64,000 bases of DNA from a virus: positions 1 to 64,000 of IMG/VR virus record IMGVR_UViG_3300017746_000005; one strand, given 5' to 3'. Each line of letters opens with the position of its first letter. The stretch's first letter is position 1. The notes below the pieces were generated by a model, which worked only from the letters and a program-made list of their open reading frames with translations, had not been told where the DNA came from and did no database searches. Positions 28,101 through 38,000 of the stretch are shown here, one piece after another. Both the position numbers and the translations under genes were made by a program.

Positions 28101-31100
28101 CTTCCATATATTGGTGACATTCCAGTCTCTGATATTATTGATCTGAGACCTAGAGCTGTTTCTGTAGCTTCTACTTTATCTCCTTTTGAATATAAGTCTA
28201 GAGAATTCAATCCACTCACATCATCGACTACTCACGTATTTTCCAGTAATAAAAACATTAACTTAAGTTATGATTATTATTTGGGCAGAATTGATAAAAT
28301 TTTCTTAACAAAAGATGGAGTTTTTAACAGAGCAGAAGGAGTTCCTTCATATGATCCACAAGTACCAAATAGTGTAGATAATGCTCTAGAGATTGCTACC
28401 CTTGAGATGCCTCCATATCTCTATAGTGTTGATGATATTGAGGTTCAAGTTGCTACCCACAAGCGATATCAAATGAGAGATATTGCTAATATTGATACTA
28501 GACTTACTAATGTAGAATACTATACAAGTCTTTCTCTCCTAGAGACGGAAACTTCTAGTTTGACTATTAAAGATCCAACTACAAATCTTGATAAGTTTAA
28601 ATCTGGATTTTTTGTTGATAACTTTAGATCCAAAGTGGGTGGAGGAGCCGTTTCTGATAGTCAATATAGGTGCAGTATTGACACTGCAGAAGGAGAGGCA
28701 AGACCCGAACACTATACGACATCAATAGACCTTTTGTTGGGATCTGAAGCTGTTATTGGTGCTAGTGCTGCAGGTTCGGCAACTCCAGATGCGGACTATA
28801 GATTCGTAAGTGATCTTGGAGATGCAAATGTTGTCAAGAAAGGTGATATTGTAACTCTCAAATATACTGAGAAAGAGTGGCTTAAGAATAAGTTTGCTAC
28901 TAGAAGTGAAAATGTAAACCCATTCCATGTTGTAAATTGGATTGGAGTTTTAGAATTGAATCCAGCAACAGATACTTGGATTGATACTAGAAAAATTCCT
29001 AGTATGACCGTAGATATGGAAGGTAGCTACGATGCCATGCAAGGAATGGTTGGTGGGACAGATAGTAATACTGGATTATCTCCTATTCAGTGGGGTGCGT
29101 GGGAAACGACTTGGACTGGTAAAACTAGGACCAAAGGTCCTGTTATCCTGAAGAAGAGTAAGAGAGTCAAAGGCTCTATGAAGAAGAAGAAAAAAAGAGG
29201 AAAGTTTGTACGTGGTAGAGGTATTCCCGTTACTACTACTAAAAGGTGGAAGCAGAAGGTTACCAAGATTCGGGAAGTAACCACTGTTAAAACTGGAACT
29301 AAATCTAGAGACGGTATACAATATAAAGTGGAAGAGTCATTTGACTCGAAGAGTTTAGGAAATAGGGTCGTTTCCAGCGATGTTGCTGCTGTGATGCGAT
29401 CTAGGAATATTGAGTTTGTTTGTAAGAGACTAAAACCAAATACGAGACTTTATGCATTCTTCGATAATATCGATATGAATGCCTTCATTGTTCCAAAACT
29501 TATTGAAATTGAAATGGTAAGTGGAACCTTCGGTGTTGGTGAAATTGTTGTTGGAAATGGAACTAACTCTACAAACAAGAGTATTAAGTTTAGATTGGCT
29601 CAACAAAATCATAAGTATGGTCCGTATAATGTTCCGACTCAGACGTATACCAGCAATCCATATAATGTTGATAATAGTATCTCTGGATCATATTCCTCAA
29701 CTACAGGGTTACTTAATGTAGACACTGCGTCTCTTGAACTTCAATCTGCATCTGGATTCTTTGGATGTCTTGCTAAGAGTATGACCTTAGTTGGTCAGTC
29801 TAGTGGTGCTATTGCAAAAGTTAAAGATATTAGAATTGTCACTGATAGAGCCGGTGTTGTAATCGGATCTTTGTTTATCCCCGATCCAACTGTACCATCT
29901 TCACAAGTATTCAATACTGGTAGTAAGACTTTTACACTGACTTCTAGTTCAAGTAACCAGACTATTTCGGGATTTACTGATAGTTCTGCGGAAACGACAT
30001 TTATGTCTACGGGAACAATCAATAACACTCAAGAAACAACTCTACGAATTCGTAATGCTAGTGTTGAAAGGGTTCCCACATCAGAATCTAAAGATGTAAG
30101 CAGAAGCAGAACTAGATTAAAAGCAACAGTTAAATTTAAAAATAGAAAGAAAAAACAAACAAGATGGGTTGACCCACTTGCACAGTCGTTTGAAGTTCCA
30201 GATGAAAACGGAGTTTTCCTCACTAGTTGTGAAATTTACTTCAGAACAAAGGATGCTTCCGAATTGCCCGTAACATTGCAAGTCAGAGATCTGGAACTAG
30301 GTTTACCTACGCAATCAATTTTGCCTTTTGGTGAAAAGGTTCTTGATCCATCTGAAGTTGTTACTTCAAACGATGGTAGTAAAGCAACAACATTTACCTT
30401 CGATTCTCCTGTATATTGCCAAGGAGGAAATGCATATGCTTTGGTTCTTCTTTCGGCTTCCAATGAATACACAGTATTCATCTCTAGAATGGGCGAAGAG
30501 GATATTTCTACTATAAACAGCGCGGACTCTGAGAAGATTATTGTTTCCCAACAACCACTTCTTGGTTCACTATTCAAATCCCAGAATGGTGCTACATGGG
30601 ATCCAAGTCAGTTTGAGGATCTGAAGTTCAATCTTTATCAGGCTCAATTTAGTTCCACAAGTGGAACTGTTAAATTCTATAATCCTGATCTAGACATTGG
30701 CAACAAACAAATTGTTACACTGAGTAATAATCCTCTTAATATGTTATCCAATAATACCGTTATTGGTCTTGGTAAGAGTTTGACTTCTAATGAAGTTGCT
30801 GGTCTTGTTGCGGGTACAACCATTGGACAAGAAAATAATGCAAACTTCTCTGCAAAACTTATCAAGGTTCTTGGTGCTGTTGGTATTGGAAGTGTTCTCG
30901 CCCTAACGAGTGCAGGAAGTGGATTTGCAAATGGATCCCCAACATATACTGATGTTCCTCTAGTTAGTTTGACTGGAAATGGATCTGGTGCAAAAGCAAC
31001 AATTGTCGTTGGATCTAATCTAGTAAGTTCTGCTACTGTTTCTGCTGGAGGCACTGGATATTCTGTTGGTGATGTATTGACTGCAGATCCAATCAATACT

Positions 31101-32678
31101 GGTGGATTTGGTTCCGATTTACGACTTTCTATTAAAAATGAAGTGGGTATTATTAGTGCCTTTAATACACTAATTGTTGACAGAGTTCAAGGTGTTCCAA
31201 GTGTTGATGCATCCTCTGCGGTTGTTTTTACAACAGGTGCTGGATCGACATCAATTATTTCCGCAACTTCTATTCAATATGTTGACAGTATCAGTGATGG
31301 ACTGACATTTATGGTCAAACATAGTAACCATGGAATGTATAGCCCATTGGATATGGTTACACTTTCAAATATGGAAACTGATGTAAAACCAGAAAAACTC
31401 ACTGCCAAATATAATTCTTCTTCGACTGATAATCTTTCAGTAACCAATGTTGGAGTTTATACTAGTTTTGAAAATGTTCCTGTCGATTCAAATAATCCTG
31501 GATATTTGAAATTAGGTGATGAAATTATCAAGTATACTGGAGTCACCACGACCTCCAGTGCAGTTACTGGTATCACTAGAGCTGTTGATGATACTACTTC
31601 TGGAAATTATTCTGTAGATGATCTACTTTTCAAGTATGAACTTAATGGTATTTCATTGAGAAGAATTAATACCTCGCATAATCTTGGTGAAGTAAACATC
31701 ACTAAGTATCCAATTGATGTTGATTCTTATTGGTTGAAGGTTGGTATTTCTAGTAGAGGTGTTGATAGAAGTCCTGGAAATGCTACTGGATTACCAGAAT
31801 TATATTGGAATGAAACCAAGTCTGCTGGATCTTATATTGCGGAAGGCGCTAATACTGGTTCGGGTAATGTTCCAAGAGCTACCCAAAATATTCCCTTCAA
31901 TATATTGAGACCAAACTTCACTATCTTACAACCAGATGGAACCAGTGTTTCTGCATCTTGTAGGACATTTAGTGGAGATAGTCCAGATGGAAACCTGGGA
32001 GCATTCATTGATCAGGGATTTCAACCCATCTCCTTGGAAGGTGATAACGAATTTACTTCACCAAGAATTATTGCATCTAAAGTAAATGAATTGACTAGAT
32101 TGGAGAATTATCCTGGAAGAAAATCATTTGCAATAGAAGTTACTCTTAACACTGAAGATGAATTTGTTTCTCCGCAAATTGATTTGGACAGAGTAAGTGC
32201 TGTCTTCATTATGAATAGACTCAACAATAAAGTTGACAACTATGCAACTGATAAACGAGTGAATTCTATTGATAATGATCCAAATGCTGCCATTTACTTA
32301 ACTCAGGTTATTAATCTTGATAAGGCTGCAGATGGATTGAAAGTTATGTTTGATGCATATAGACATCATACAAATGAAATTAGAGTTCTTTACAGGGCAT
32401 TCCGTGTTGATGCACCTTCGGGAGATCAACTATTCCAGTTATTCCCTGGATATAAAAATCTAGATCTTTCTGGTGGAATTATCGATCCTGCCAAAAATGA
32501 TGGGTTACCCGACAAGTTCGTTCCCGCATCTGATGGATATGATGATATTAATCCATATGAATTTAATGTCTCAAATATTGCACAGTTCAATGCATTCCAA
32601 ATTAAAGTTTGTATGTCTGGAAGTAACTATGCTTACGTTCCAAGATTGAGAGACTTCAGAGTTATTGCTACAATTTAA
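25143..32678 (+). CDS. DUF4815-type giant baseplate/virion protein
   Basis: A 2,511-residue protein whose N-terminus (SSPYFDDFSASNNYQRVLFK, then QSRELTTLQSILQNQIE and KEGSVVIPGQI) is the DUF4815 signature found in cyanophage virion proteins. Other parts: a conserved block YIGDIPVSDIIDLRPRAV and the segment EVQVATHKRYQMRDI. A lysine/arginine-rich stretch at residues ~1326-1383 (KKSKRVKGSMKKKKKRGKF) is unusual for a structural protein. Around 1680-1780 is a WVDPLAQSFEVPDENGVFLT domain. Near 2123 is a 'KLGDEIIKYTGV' module shared with gp7 and gp15. It begins six bases after gp8. Confidence 0.85.
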   Translation: MPQNTNLNSSPYFDDFSASNNYQRVLFKPGLPIQSRELTTLQSILQNQIEKFGKHMFKEGSVVIPGQIAYDDEYTSVQIDESHLGLPVSLYLNSLKGKRIKGETSGVKAKIEDYITNSESEKSNYTLYIKYEGASENDFSGTTFTDGENLIAQEDIDYTLSSIRTGTSFATAIISNSTAVGSAAKLANGVYFIRGFFVDVPDSTVILDQYADAPSYRVGLDISEELVTASDEYNDLYDNARGFSNFAAPGADRLKISTKLIKKSLNDFNDENFIELLRIEEGDIRKFSNTTTYDLITDELARRTYDESGDYYITPFGINVKETLNDRIGNDGAYYSNQTTQQGNIPSKDVVSLSIGPGKAYVRGYEVETLNTSTLDIPKPRTTENVVNEALPFSVGRTIEVNNVYGSPAVGLGTEGLLNLYGSRTATPGSVSGLHVGVARLYDFRLRDAAYANEGTTFRASLYDIQTFTYLQLNAESSINVPAFIEGQNSSASGFVFSASSKSNQLVLYQVNGEFQNNEEILVNGERINRSITEFDDYGIQDVYQIASSDGVAFTADTKLTNKIRFAEPGSEYTVSIESAGVSTITSPNANFGAVSGISTGDVIAYSKAATATPSYAVVKQIGTNARSIIVEATTTVTNVNVGALPTSEITASDVNKVTLEILNSGSNTLYAELTEPNVSSVNLNDAEIIFKKTYYIAVSSGAYSATLESDSSLTLEPYDAEDYNVSFDSTGTTESLSDQKLTVSGRTVTLSQMSEDGAATLTVTWKKKNPKAKNKVFSRANTIQISNSSTNTSGIGNSSGNDGLTFSEVYGTRVQDKRISLGICDVARVAAVFESSSNSSPQLPKIILTDLNASITNALKGESIVGETSGASAIFVETNGTNEASFIYENESVFQSGETVIFQDSNISANVQSFLSGDRDIKNNFEFDPGQNEDYIDFSSLIRKNSANAPTKRLTVVYDSFVIENSDPGDLVSVDSYDATLYGNTLPYIGDIPVSDIIDLRPRAVSVASTLSPFEYKSREFNPLTSSTTHVFSSNKNINLSYDYYLGRIDKIFLTKDGVFNRAEGVPSYDPQVPNSVDNALEIATLEMPPYLYSVDDIEVQVATHKRYQMRDIANIDTRLTNVEYYTSLSLLETETSSLTIKDPTTNLDKFKSGFFVDNFRSKVGGGAVSDSQYRCSIDTAEGEARPEHYTTSIDLLLGSEAVIGASAAGSATPDADYRFVSDLGDANVVKKGDIVTLKYTEKEWLKNKFATRSENVNPFHVVNWIGVLELNPATDTWIDTRKIPSMTVDMEGSYDAMQGMVGGTDSNTGLSPIQWGAWETTWTGKTRTKGPVILKKSKRVKGSMKKKKKRGKFVRGRGIPVTTTKRWKQKVTKIREVTTVKTGTKSRDGIQYKVEESFDSKSLGNRVVSSDVAAVMRSRNIEFVCKRLKPNTRLYAFFDNIDMNAFIVPKLIEIEMVSGTFGVGEIVVGNGTNSTNKSIKFRLAQQNHKYGPYNVPTQTYTSNPYNVDNSISGSYSSTTGLLNVDTASLELQSASGFFGCLAKSMTLVGQSSGAIAKVKDIRIVTDRAGVVIGSLFIPDPTVPSSQVFNTGSKTFTLTSSSSNQTISGFTDSSAETTFMSTGTINNTQETTLRIRNASVERVPTSESKDVSRSRTRLKATVKFKNRKKKQTRWVDPLAQSFEVPDENGVFLTSCEIYFRTKDASELPVTLQVRDLELGLPTQSILPFGEKVLDPSEVVTSNDGSKATTFTFDSPVYCQGGNAYALVLLSASNEYTVFISRMGEEDISTINSADSEKIIVSQQPLLGSLFKSQNGATWDPSQFEDLKFNLYQAQFSSTSGTVKFYNPDLDIGNKQIVTLSNNPLNMLSNNTVIGLGKSLTSNEVAGLVAGTTIGQENNANFSAKLIKVLGAVGIGSVLALTSAGSGFANGSPTYTDVPLVSLTGNGSGAKATIVVGSNLVSSATVSAGGTGYSVGDVLTADPINTGGFGSDLRLSIKNEVGIISAFNTLIVDRVQGVPSVDASSAVVFTTGAGSTSIISATSIQYVDSISDGLTFMVKHSNHGMYSPLDMVTLSNMETDVKPEKLTAKYNSSSTDNLSVTNVGVYTSFENVPVDSNNPGYLKLGDEIIKYTGVTTTSSAVTGITRAVDDTTSGNYSVDDLLFKYELNGISLRRINTSHNLGEVNITKYPIDVDSYWLKVGISSRGVDRSPGNATGLPELYWNETKSAGSYIAEGANTGSGNVPRATQNIPFNILRPNFTILQPDGTSVSASCRTFSGDSPDGNLGAFIDQGFQPISLEGDNEFTSPRIIASKVNELTRLENYPGRKSFAIEVTLNTEDEFVSPQIDLDRVSAVFIMNRLNNKVDNYATDKRVNSIDNDPNAAIYLTQVINLDKAADGLKVMFDAYRHHTNEIRVLYRAFRVDAPSGDQLFQLFPGYKNLDLSGGIIDPAKNDGLPDKFVPASDGYDDINPYEFNVSNIAQFNAFQIKVCMSGSNYAYVPRLRDFRVIATI

Positions 32679-32887
32679 TGGATAAAATAAAAGTTGAAAG
32701 TAGCCACTCTCTATATCGAGATAACGAGACTGGAGCAGTGATAAATTGCAATGATGGTGCATATGAGTCGTATATCAAACAAAAAAGAATTGCGGCTCAA
32801 AAATCATTAGAAATAGATGAATTAAAAAATGATGTTAGTGAACTTAAGGTCATGATGAAACTCCTTCTGGAAAAATTGGATAAATAA
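32678..32887 (+). CDS. small coiled-coil hypothetical protein (69 aa)
   Basis: Starts in a TAATG overlap with the DUF4815 gene. Its first half is polar. Residues ~40-69 (LEIDELKNDVSELKVMMKLL) form a heptad-like helix ending in LLEKLDK, a probable short coiled coil. Its placement between structural genes suggests a virion or assembly peptide. Its last codons lie in an ATAAATA box. Confidence 0.7.
   Translation: MDKIKVESSHSLYRDNETGAVINCNDGAYESYIKQKRIAAQKSLEIDELKNDVSELKVMMKLLLEKLDK
32880..32886 (+). promoter_or_regulatory. late promoter-like ATAAATA
   Basis: ATAAATA overlaps the stop of the 69-aa gene, 23 bp before the next ATG (32910). Confidence 0.5.
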
Positions 32888-32909
32888 CTAAAATCTTCCT
32901 TTTTGTGTA

Positions 32910-33242
32910 ATGGCAGCTAGAAATGTCAATTTAGTCATTGAACAAAACGTTGATTTTGAAGCAACCTTTACTATTAAGAATGCGAATAATTCGCCATTAA
33001 ATTTGACTGGGTACTCTGCTCTAGCGAAGATTAGAAAACACCCAGATGCGACAAAATACACGAATTTTGTTATCTCTTTCCCAAATAGAATCAATGGTGT
33101 CGTAAAAGTAGCCCTTGCGGTAACTTCTACTGGAACTTTGGAGGGAGGAAGATATGTATATGATCTGGTACTTGTTTCTCCAAACAATTATAAGACTAGA
33201 CCTATAGCAGGAAATGTTTTAGTGTTACCTGGAGTATCATGA
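32910..33242 (+). CDS. small beta-rich structural protein (BppU-N-like)
   Basis: 110 residues. The pattern NLVIEQNVDFEATFTIKN ... NLTGYSALAKIRK ... GRYVYDLVLVSPN is that of small Ig-like domains found at the N-terminus of phage upper-baseplate proteins (BppU-N type), here as a stand-alone protein. The exact role is unknown; the family link is from memory and uncertain. Its stop overlaps the next start by 4 nt (ATGA). Confidence 0.55.
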   Translation: MAARNVNLVIEQNVDFEATFTIKNANNSPLNLTGYSALAKIRKHPDATKYTNFVISFPNRINGVVKVALAVTSTGTLEGGRYVYDLVLVSPNNYKTRPIAGNVLVLPGVS

Positions 33243-33916
33243 CTGATTACTTAGTAAATTTAAATAGTCCTGGATCATATTCAGTCGGAGTTGACTACGA
33301 AATTCCATCGAAGTCAACTCAGAACACCAACCTCATCATTGATGACATTAATGGTCAATTCAATGGTATTGGTGTTACTTTTTCGTTAAATAGTGGTGGC
33401 GATACATATAATCCATTAAATGACCAACAACTGATTGTTTGTAAAAACAATCTGGTCATGGAACCAGGAGAAGATTTCACCATTGCTGGTGATCAACTTA
33501 TTTTCTCAGTTGCACCAGTTGTTGGTGATGACGTATTCATCATTGCTCTTGCAACTACTGCGGATCTGACAAGATCAGTTAATTTTGTTATTGATAGTGG
33601 ATCTCAGGCTATCTCCCCAGGAAGCAAAGGCAAAGTTACTGTCGATGTTTCTGGAACAATAGAATCGATCAAAGTGTTGAGTGATCAAACAGGAGATATT
33701 GTTTTAGAGGTATCGAAATCTAACTTCCAAGATTTTCCTACATTTACAACAATTACTGATAATCAACGAGTTCAACTACAAACCCAAAATAAGTATGTTG
33801 ATGATGTACTAAATAATTGGGATAAGACGATCGTTGCTGGTGATATATTAGATTTTTCAGTAGTCAGCTCAACAAACATGCGAAGGTTGCTGATCTCTTT
33901 AAAATTAAAATTATAA
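33239..33916 (+). CDS. virion protein with FNG beta module
   Basis: 225 residues. Residues ~33-103 (DDINGQFNGIGVTFSL ... LVMEPGEDFTIAGDQLIFS) match a module that also occurs twice in the 2,492-aa protein (DDISQFFNGLRSKFTL ... VPGESYIFKGSRIIFS). The C-terminal half is a second beta domain. It is co-translated with the 32910 gene (ATGA overlap). A structural role is inferred from position and module sharing. Confidence 0.65.
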   Translation: MTDYLVNLNSPGSYSVGVDYEIPSKSTQNTNLIIDDINGQFNGIGVTFSLNSGGDTYNPLNDQQLIVCKNNLVMEPGEDFTIAGDQLIFSVAPVVGDDVFIIALATTADLTRSVNFVIDSGSQAISPGSKGKVTVDVSGTIESIKVLSDQTGDIVLEVSKSNFQDFPTFTTITDNQRVQLQTQNKYVDDVLNNWDKTIVAGDILDFSVVSSTNMRRLLISLKLKL

Positions 33917-33919
33917 ATA
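33912..33919 (+). promoter_or_regulatory. late promoter TATAAATA
   Basis: Perfect TATAAATA overlapping the stop of the 33239 gene, 43 bp before the next ATG. With the SD GAGGAG (33948-33953) and a strong terminator after the gene, it suggests a separate, highly expressed transcript. Confidence 0.65.
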
Positions 33920-33962
33920 AGTATAGTTCTTAAAGTCTAACCCTTACGAGGAGTTGTTTTCG

Positions 33963-34970
33963 ATGGCATTACTAGTTCCCAATATTGGTGAAATTGAGTC
34001 TCTCCGTTATCTGATTGCTCAGAATAACTTTGTTGCAGACTTGGAGGATACCTCACCAAGAAATCTCGTTCTTAAACTATTTACGAGTAACACCACCCCT
34101 GCTGAGGGTGATGTTCCTTCCCAGACTGCATATTTTGAACCATATATTGACGGAAACGTTAATGGTTACGGAACTACTGCAAATACTGGTTACCCCGTCT
34201 GCGTCGATAATAGAATCGACCAAGACTACACCGCACAGTACGGTGTGCTTCTAAATGGATCTCGCTGGGTTATTAAGAACGTTGGTAGTGGTACAACCGC
34301 AACCTATCCCGAACAGACTTTCACCTTTACTGGACCTGCTGGTAATATCTACGGTTATTATGTAACCAGAGCAAACAACATGCCTGTATCCGTACAGGGT
34401 GTTAACCACGCAGCTAGTGTGGGTATCGGAACAACCGTCACCAAGGGTAACAACACTGATCCATGTATTGGAGTTGTTGGTAACAGATACTTCGTTGTTG
34501 ACCCACAGGTCTCCATCAACGATCTAACTCTTGGACAGTATGTCGCTGGTAACGCGGGTGTTCAGACTGGAACGCGAATTATTGGTCTCGATCGAGCATT
34601 GCAAGTTGTCTATCTAGACAAACCACTGATTGATAACATTCAGGTTGCAACTGATCCATCAGTTACCTTTAGTTTCGGTAAGATTGCTATTGTCAACCAC
34701 GGTCTTCAACGAGGAGATATCCTTTACGTTGCTGCTGGTGCAGGTAATACAACTCTTGAATCTAATGTTTATACCGTCTTTGACGTACAAAACGCTGACG
34801 AGTTCGTAACCACACCGTCTCTAACCGCAACATCCAACGGTGTTCTTGGACTGAATACTGCGACCCTGTACTCCAGCATCATGTACGCTGAGAGATTCAC
34901 GAATGGTCCATACAACATTCAGAACAACGGTGACCAAATTAAAATCACCCTGAACGTCGCACTTGACTGA
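33963..34970 (+). CDS. probable abundant virion structural protein (336 aa)
   Basis: Starts at ATG 33963, nine bases after GAGGAG; a TTG at 33954 in frame is less likely. The product begins MALLVPNIGEIESLRYLIAQ and is beta-rich in the second half, with repeated G-x-G and VNHG turns. It uses many C-ending codons (AAC, TAC, ATC, ACC), unlike the AT-rich neighbours, and has its own TATAAATA promoter and intrinsic terminator. All of these fit high late expression. I recall similar proteins in T4-like cyanophage virions but know no function. Confidence 0.75.
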   Translation: MALLVPNIGEIESLRYLIAQNNFVADLEDTSPRNLVLKLFTSNTTPAEGDVPSQTAYFEPYIDGNVNGYGTTANTGYPVCVDNRIDQDYTAQYGVLLNGSRWVIKNVGSGTTATYPEQTFTFTGPAGNIYGYYVTRANNMPVSVQGVNHAASVGIGTTVTKGNNTDPCIGVVGNRYFVVDPQVSINDLTLGQYVAGNAGVQTGTRIIGLDRALQVVYLDKPLIDNIQVATDPSVTFSFGKIAIVNHGLQRGDILYVAAGAGNTTLESNVYTVFDVQNADEFVTTPSLTATSNGVLGLNTATLYSSIMYAERFTNGPYNIQNNGDQIKITLNVALD

Positions 34971-35001
34971 TTCATATATAAAATAGAATATTTGTCATGG
35001 T

Positions 35002-35036
35002 GGGGATTGCTTTATTATCAAGGCAGTCCCCTTTTT
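35002..35036 (+). terminator. intrinsic terminator after the 336-aa gene
   Basis: GGGGATTGC (35002-35010) pairs with GCAGTCCCC (35023-35031) in a 9-bp stem with one G-U, 12-nt loop, followed by TTTTT (35032-35036). Confidence 0.85.
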
Positions 35037-35059
35037 CATCAAATGATAAGAATTAAACT

Positions 35060-38000
35060 ATGGCCGTTTATGTCTACGATACCAATAAGGTAGATATATT
35101 CGTTTCGGAAGATAAGGGTTTGGTAACCACTTCCGTAACGAGTACGGCTGACTATGGCAACATTTCAGACACTGCTGACGATGATCGCGGTGCAGATAAT
35201 TTCAATCCTTGGTATTTTGGATTAATTACAGACCTAGCGGATGTCTTACCATTTGGTAAGTTTGATGTTGGTGGAAACGCATTACCACTAATTTCTCCAG
35301 CTATTCCTGGTTCTGGATTATTCCGCATAGAAGATATTGCAGAAGTATCGTATGTAACCCCCTGGAGAGGGTCTGGGACCCTCTTTGAGATCGGTGGAGG
35401 TCTGGAAAGACTTGTCATCCCAGACTTGGGTGCCGCAGGACCATCTCCGTCCATATACGGACAAGCAAAAGAATCGAATACATTTGTCACAGTCGGATCT
35501 GGTATACTCGCTCAACTTTCAGATAAAGGGGAGACAGCCAAATTTAACCGATATCCTTGGGACGCTACAGGTACTCTTACCCTCAGTGGATATAACGGTA
35601 CATTATTTCCAGACGACTTTATCGCTGTCATTAAAAATGTCGCGAAAGTCAAAGGCGTTGCGCCTACTCGTGTCATTTATGACTATAGTCTGGATCCAGA
35701 CACCAAATTTGATGCCGAAAACTACGGATTCGTATTCAATACATCAGGTGGTAAGTTCTCCGATGCGGAAGATCTAACCTTCGATAGAATCATCACTACG
35801 AACAAGGATAGATCCTTTAGTGATGATGATCAACTTGAATATGAGAATTTAGGTGATATCACTGTAAATACTCAACAGAAAGATCTTCCTGTTGACATTC
35901 TGCCAGATGATTTGGTTGATTACCAAGTCAACTATCAGAGAACACAGATCCAAGGTAGTGGTAGTGGTATTGGTCCTACTGGTGGATTTGACATCGGTAG
36001 ACATGTTAAATTTGGCACTGGTAATGGATCAAGAGAATTCTATTGGAGATTTGACACCACAAACTCCGATTACATTAAATTATCTGTCATTAGGGGTAGT
36101 GATACGAATGGTGGTGAAGATCCAGACGAGACTCAAGAAAGTCTATATCTCGATAGATGGACTGGAAGTAGTTGGATAAGAATTTCTACTGTTTGTGCAT
36201 ATAACGATACTACATTTAATTCCTTAAAAGAAGTATCAATTCCTCTCACTGCACAAAACAGAGGTAATTACTTCTATAGACTCAGACAAGATAATTCAAG
36301 TAATAATGCCAACTGGGATCATTATGGTGTTACTAGCATCACATATGATCTTCGTCAAACATTCCCAATTGATGTTGAAAATAACGGAGTCATTGAGAGA
36401 AAACTCGGTGGTGGATTGTTCATGCACGATTACCAGGCAACTGGTATCAGTGCATCAGAATCTATCCCATTCGCATATTTTGGTACTGGATCTCTATTTG
36501 CACTTGGAGAACTCGATCCAGAAAAAGATGTCGATCAGATATTTGGATATGCAGGTTCTGGTGGATTCAATGTTATTGGAGAGAACTTCTTCAGTCAGGC
36601 TCCACAAAGTACAATATTCGGTCTCGAAGGAGAAATTTCCTTCAGTGGATCTTGTGTCGAAAGATTTGTTCCTGCAACTGTTGATAATACAGTACTCTTC
36701 AATCAAGTTGGTTCTGCTAACGATAAGATTATTTGGCAGGCTGGGGAACGTAAGGTCACCATCAGACCAATTGGATTTGGATCTGTACTTCTTTCTGATA
36801 CTCCACCTACATCTACGGCAACTCTGGTTGTATCTGGTGCAGCATCGAATCTCGAAAGAACATTTGCAGATGGCAATGTAAGTCTATTCGATATCGGTGG
36901 AGATGCTGGCAATCCACTGAGTGCAAGATTCACTCCACACTTTAGATCTGCAAGAGGAGATATTGTTCTCCCAGACGAAGATTGGGGTCTTATTGTTAAC
37001 TCGGCTACCGAGTTTGAAGATTGGGGTTATATCCGAGAAGTTGCAACTACTTCTATCGTATTTGGAGATATTCTTTCTCCATTCAATTACGTTCAGATTG
37101 GTGGTCAACATTATCCAAGTACAGATACATTCTCTGTTGGAGAGTCTTCGCTCACCAAACAGACACTTGGATTTACTGGAATTGCAACCTTCAGAATTTC
37201 CGAAGATTCCAGTCTGGAAAGAACGTTCGGATACGAATCTTCTGGTATTACTGGTATTGCCACCTACAAGGCTGGTATCAATATCTTTGGTTACAACTGG
37301 TTCAGTCAGGCTCCACAAAGTACAGTATTCGGTCTCGAAGGTGAACTTACTCTTAGTGGTTCTGCGAGTGAGTCGGTCACTCCATTCATTGAACCTCAAG
37401 GAACTGATGGAAACTTCACTTTCCTATCTGGTTCCGCAGAAGCAAGATCAGTTGCACCCTCTCCAGCAGGTGATGTATATGTTGGCGGAACTGCAGATAT
37501 TGTATTCAGTCCTACTGTTACTGGTGTTGGTAGTGCTACACTCCGTACAGGTAGAGAAGAGTTCCAGACATACCTCAGGATCATTGATCCTGATATGGAT
37601 CTTGTTCTCACCACAATTGGTGGTGGACTTGTTAATGAGGACTTCGTTAAGAGTTACAATGAATCCTCAATCTACTATGGTCCTCAAGATGAAGATTATG
37701 GATCAATTCTCAATGCAGCTGCATATGGGATGGGTCTCAACTTCTCTGGTGCTGCATCTGATGTTGAAACCTATGATGATGAGACGAACACTTATGACCA
37801 AGATGTACTGTTCAGTAGTGACGGTCTAACTTATGACCAGAGCACTGGTGGAACAAGTATTCTTCCAAGTTTCGACAAAACAGAATCGTTCCCTGTCAAC
37901 TTTGGAACTACTGTCGTATCTGAAGATCTTGGTACTCTCACCGAAGGAAATCCAATTCCAGGTGGTCCAGCATATGATCAATACCTATATCCAAATTACA

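Noticed and set aside
29190-29196. A7 run as a programmed frameshift site
   Set aside because: The main frame continues for over 1,100 codons with conserved domains, and no alternative frame of interest opens there.
34977-34985. TATAAAATA as a late promoter for the 35060 gene
   Set aside because: It has an extra A and lies upstream of the intrinsic terminator at 35002-35036.
36921-37829. A 302-codon alternative frame in the same gene
   Set aside because: Same shadow effect; composition is not protein-like.
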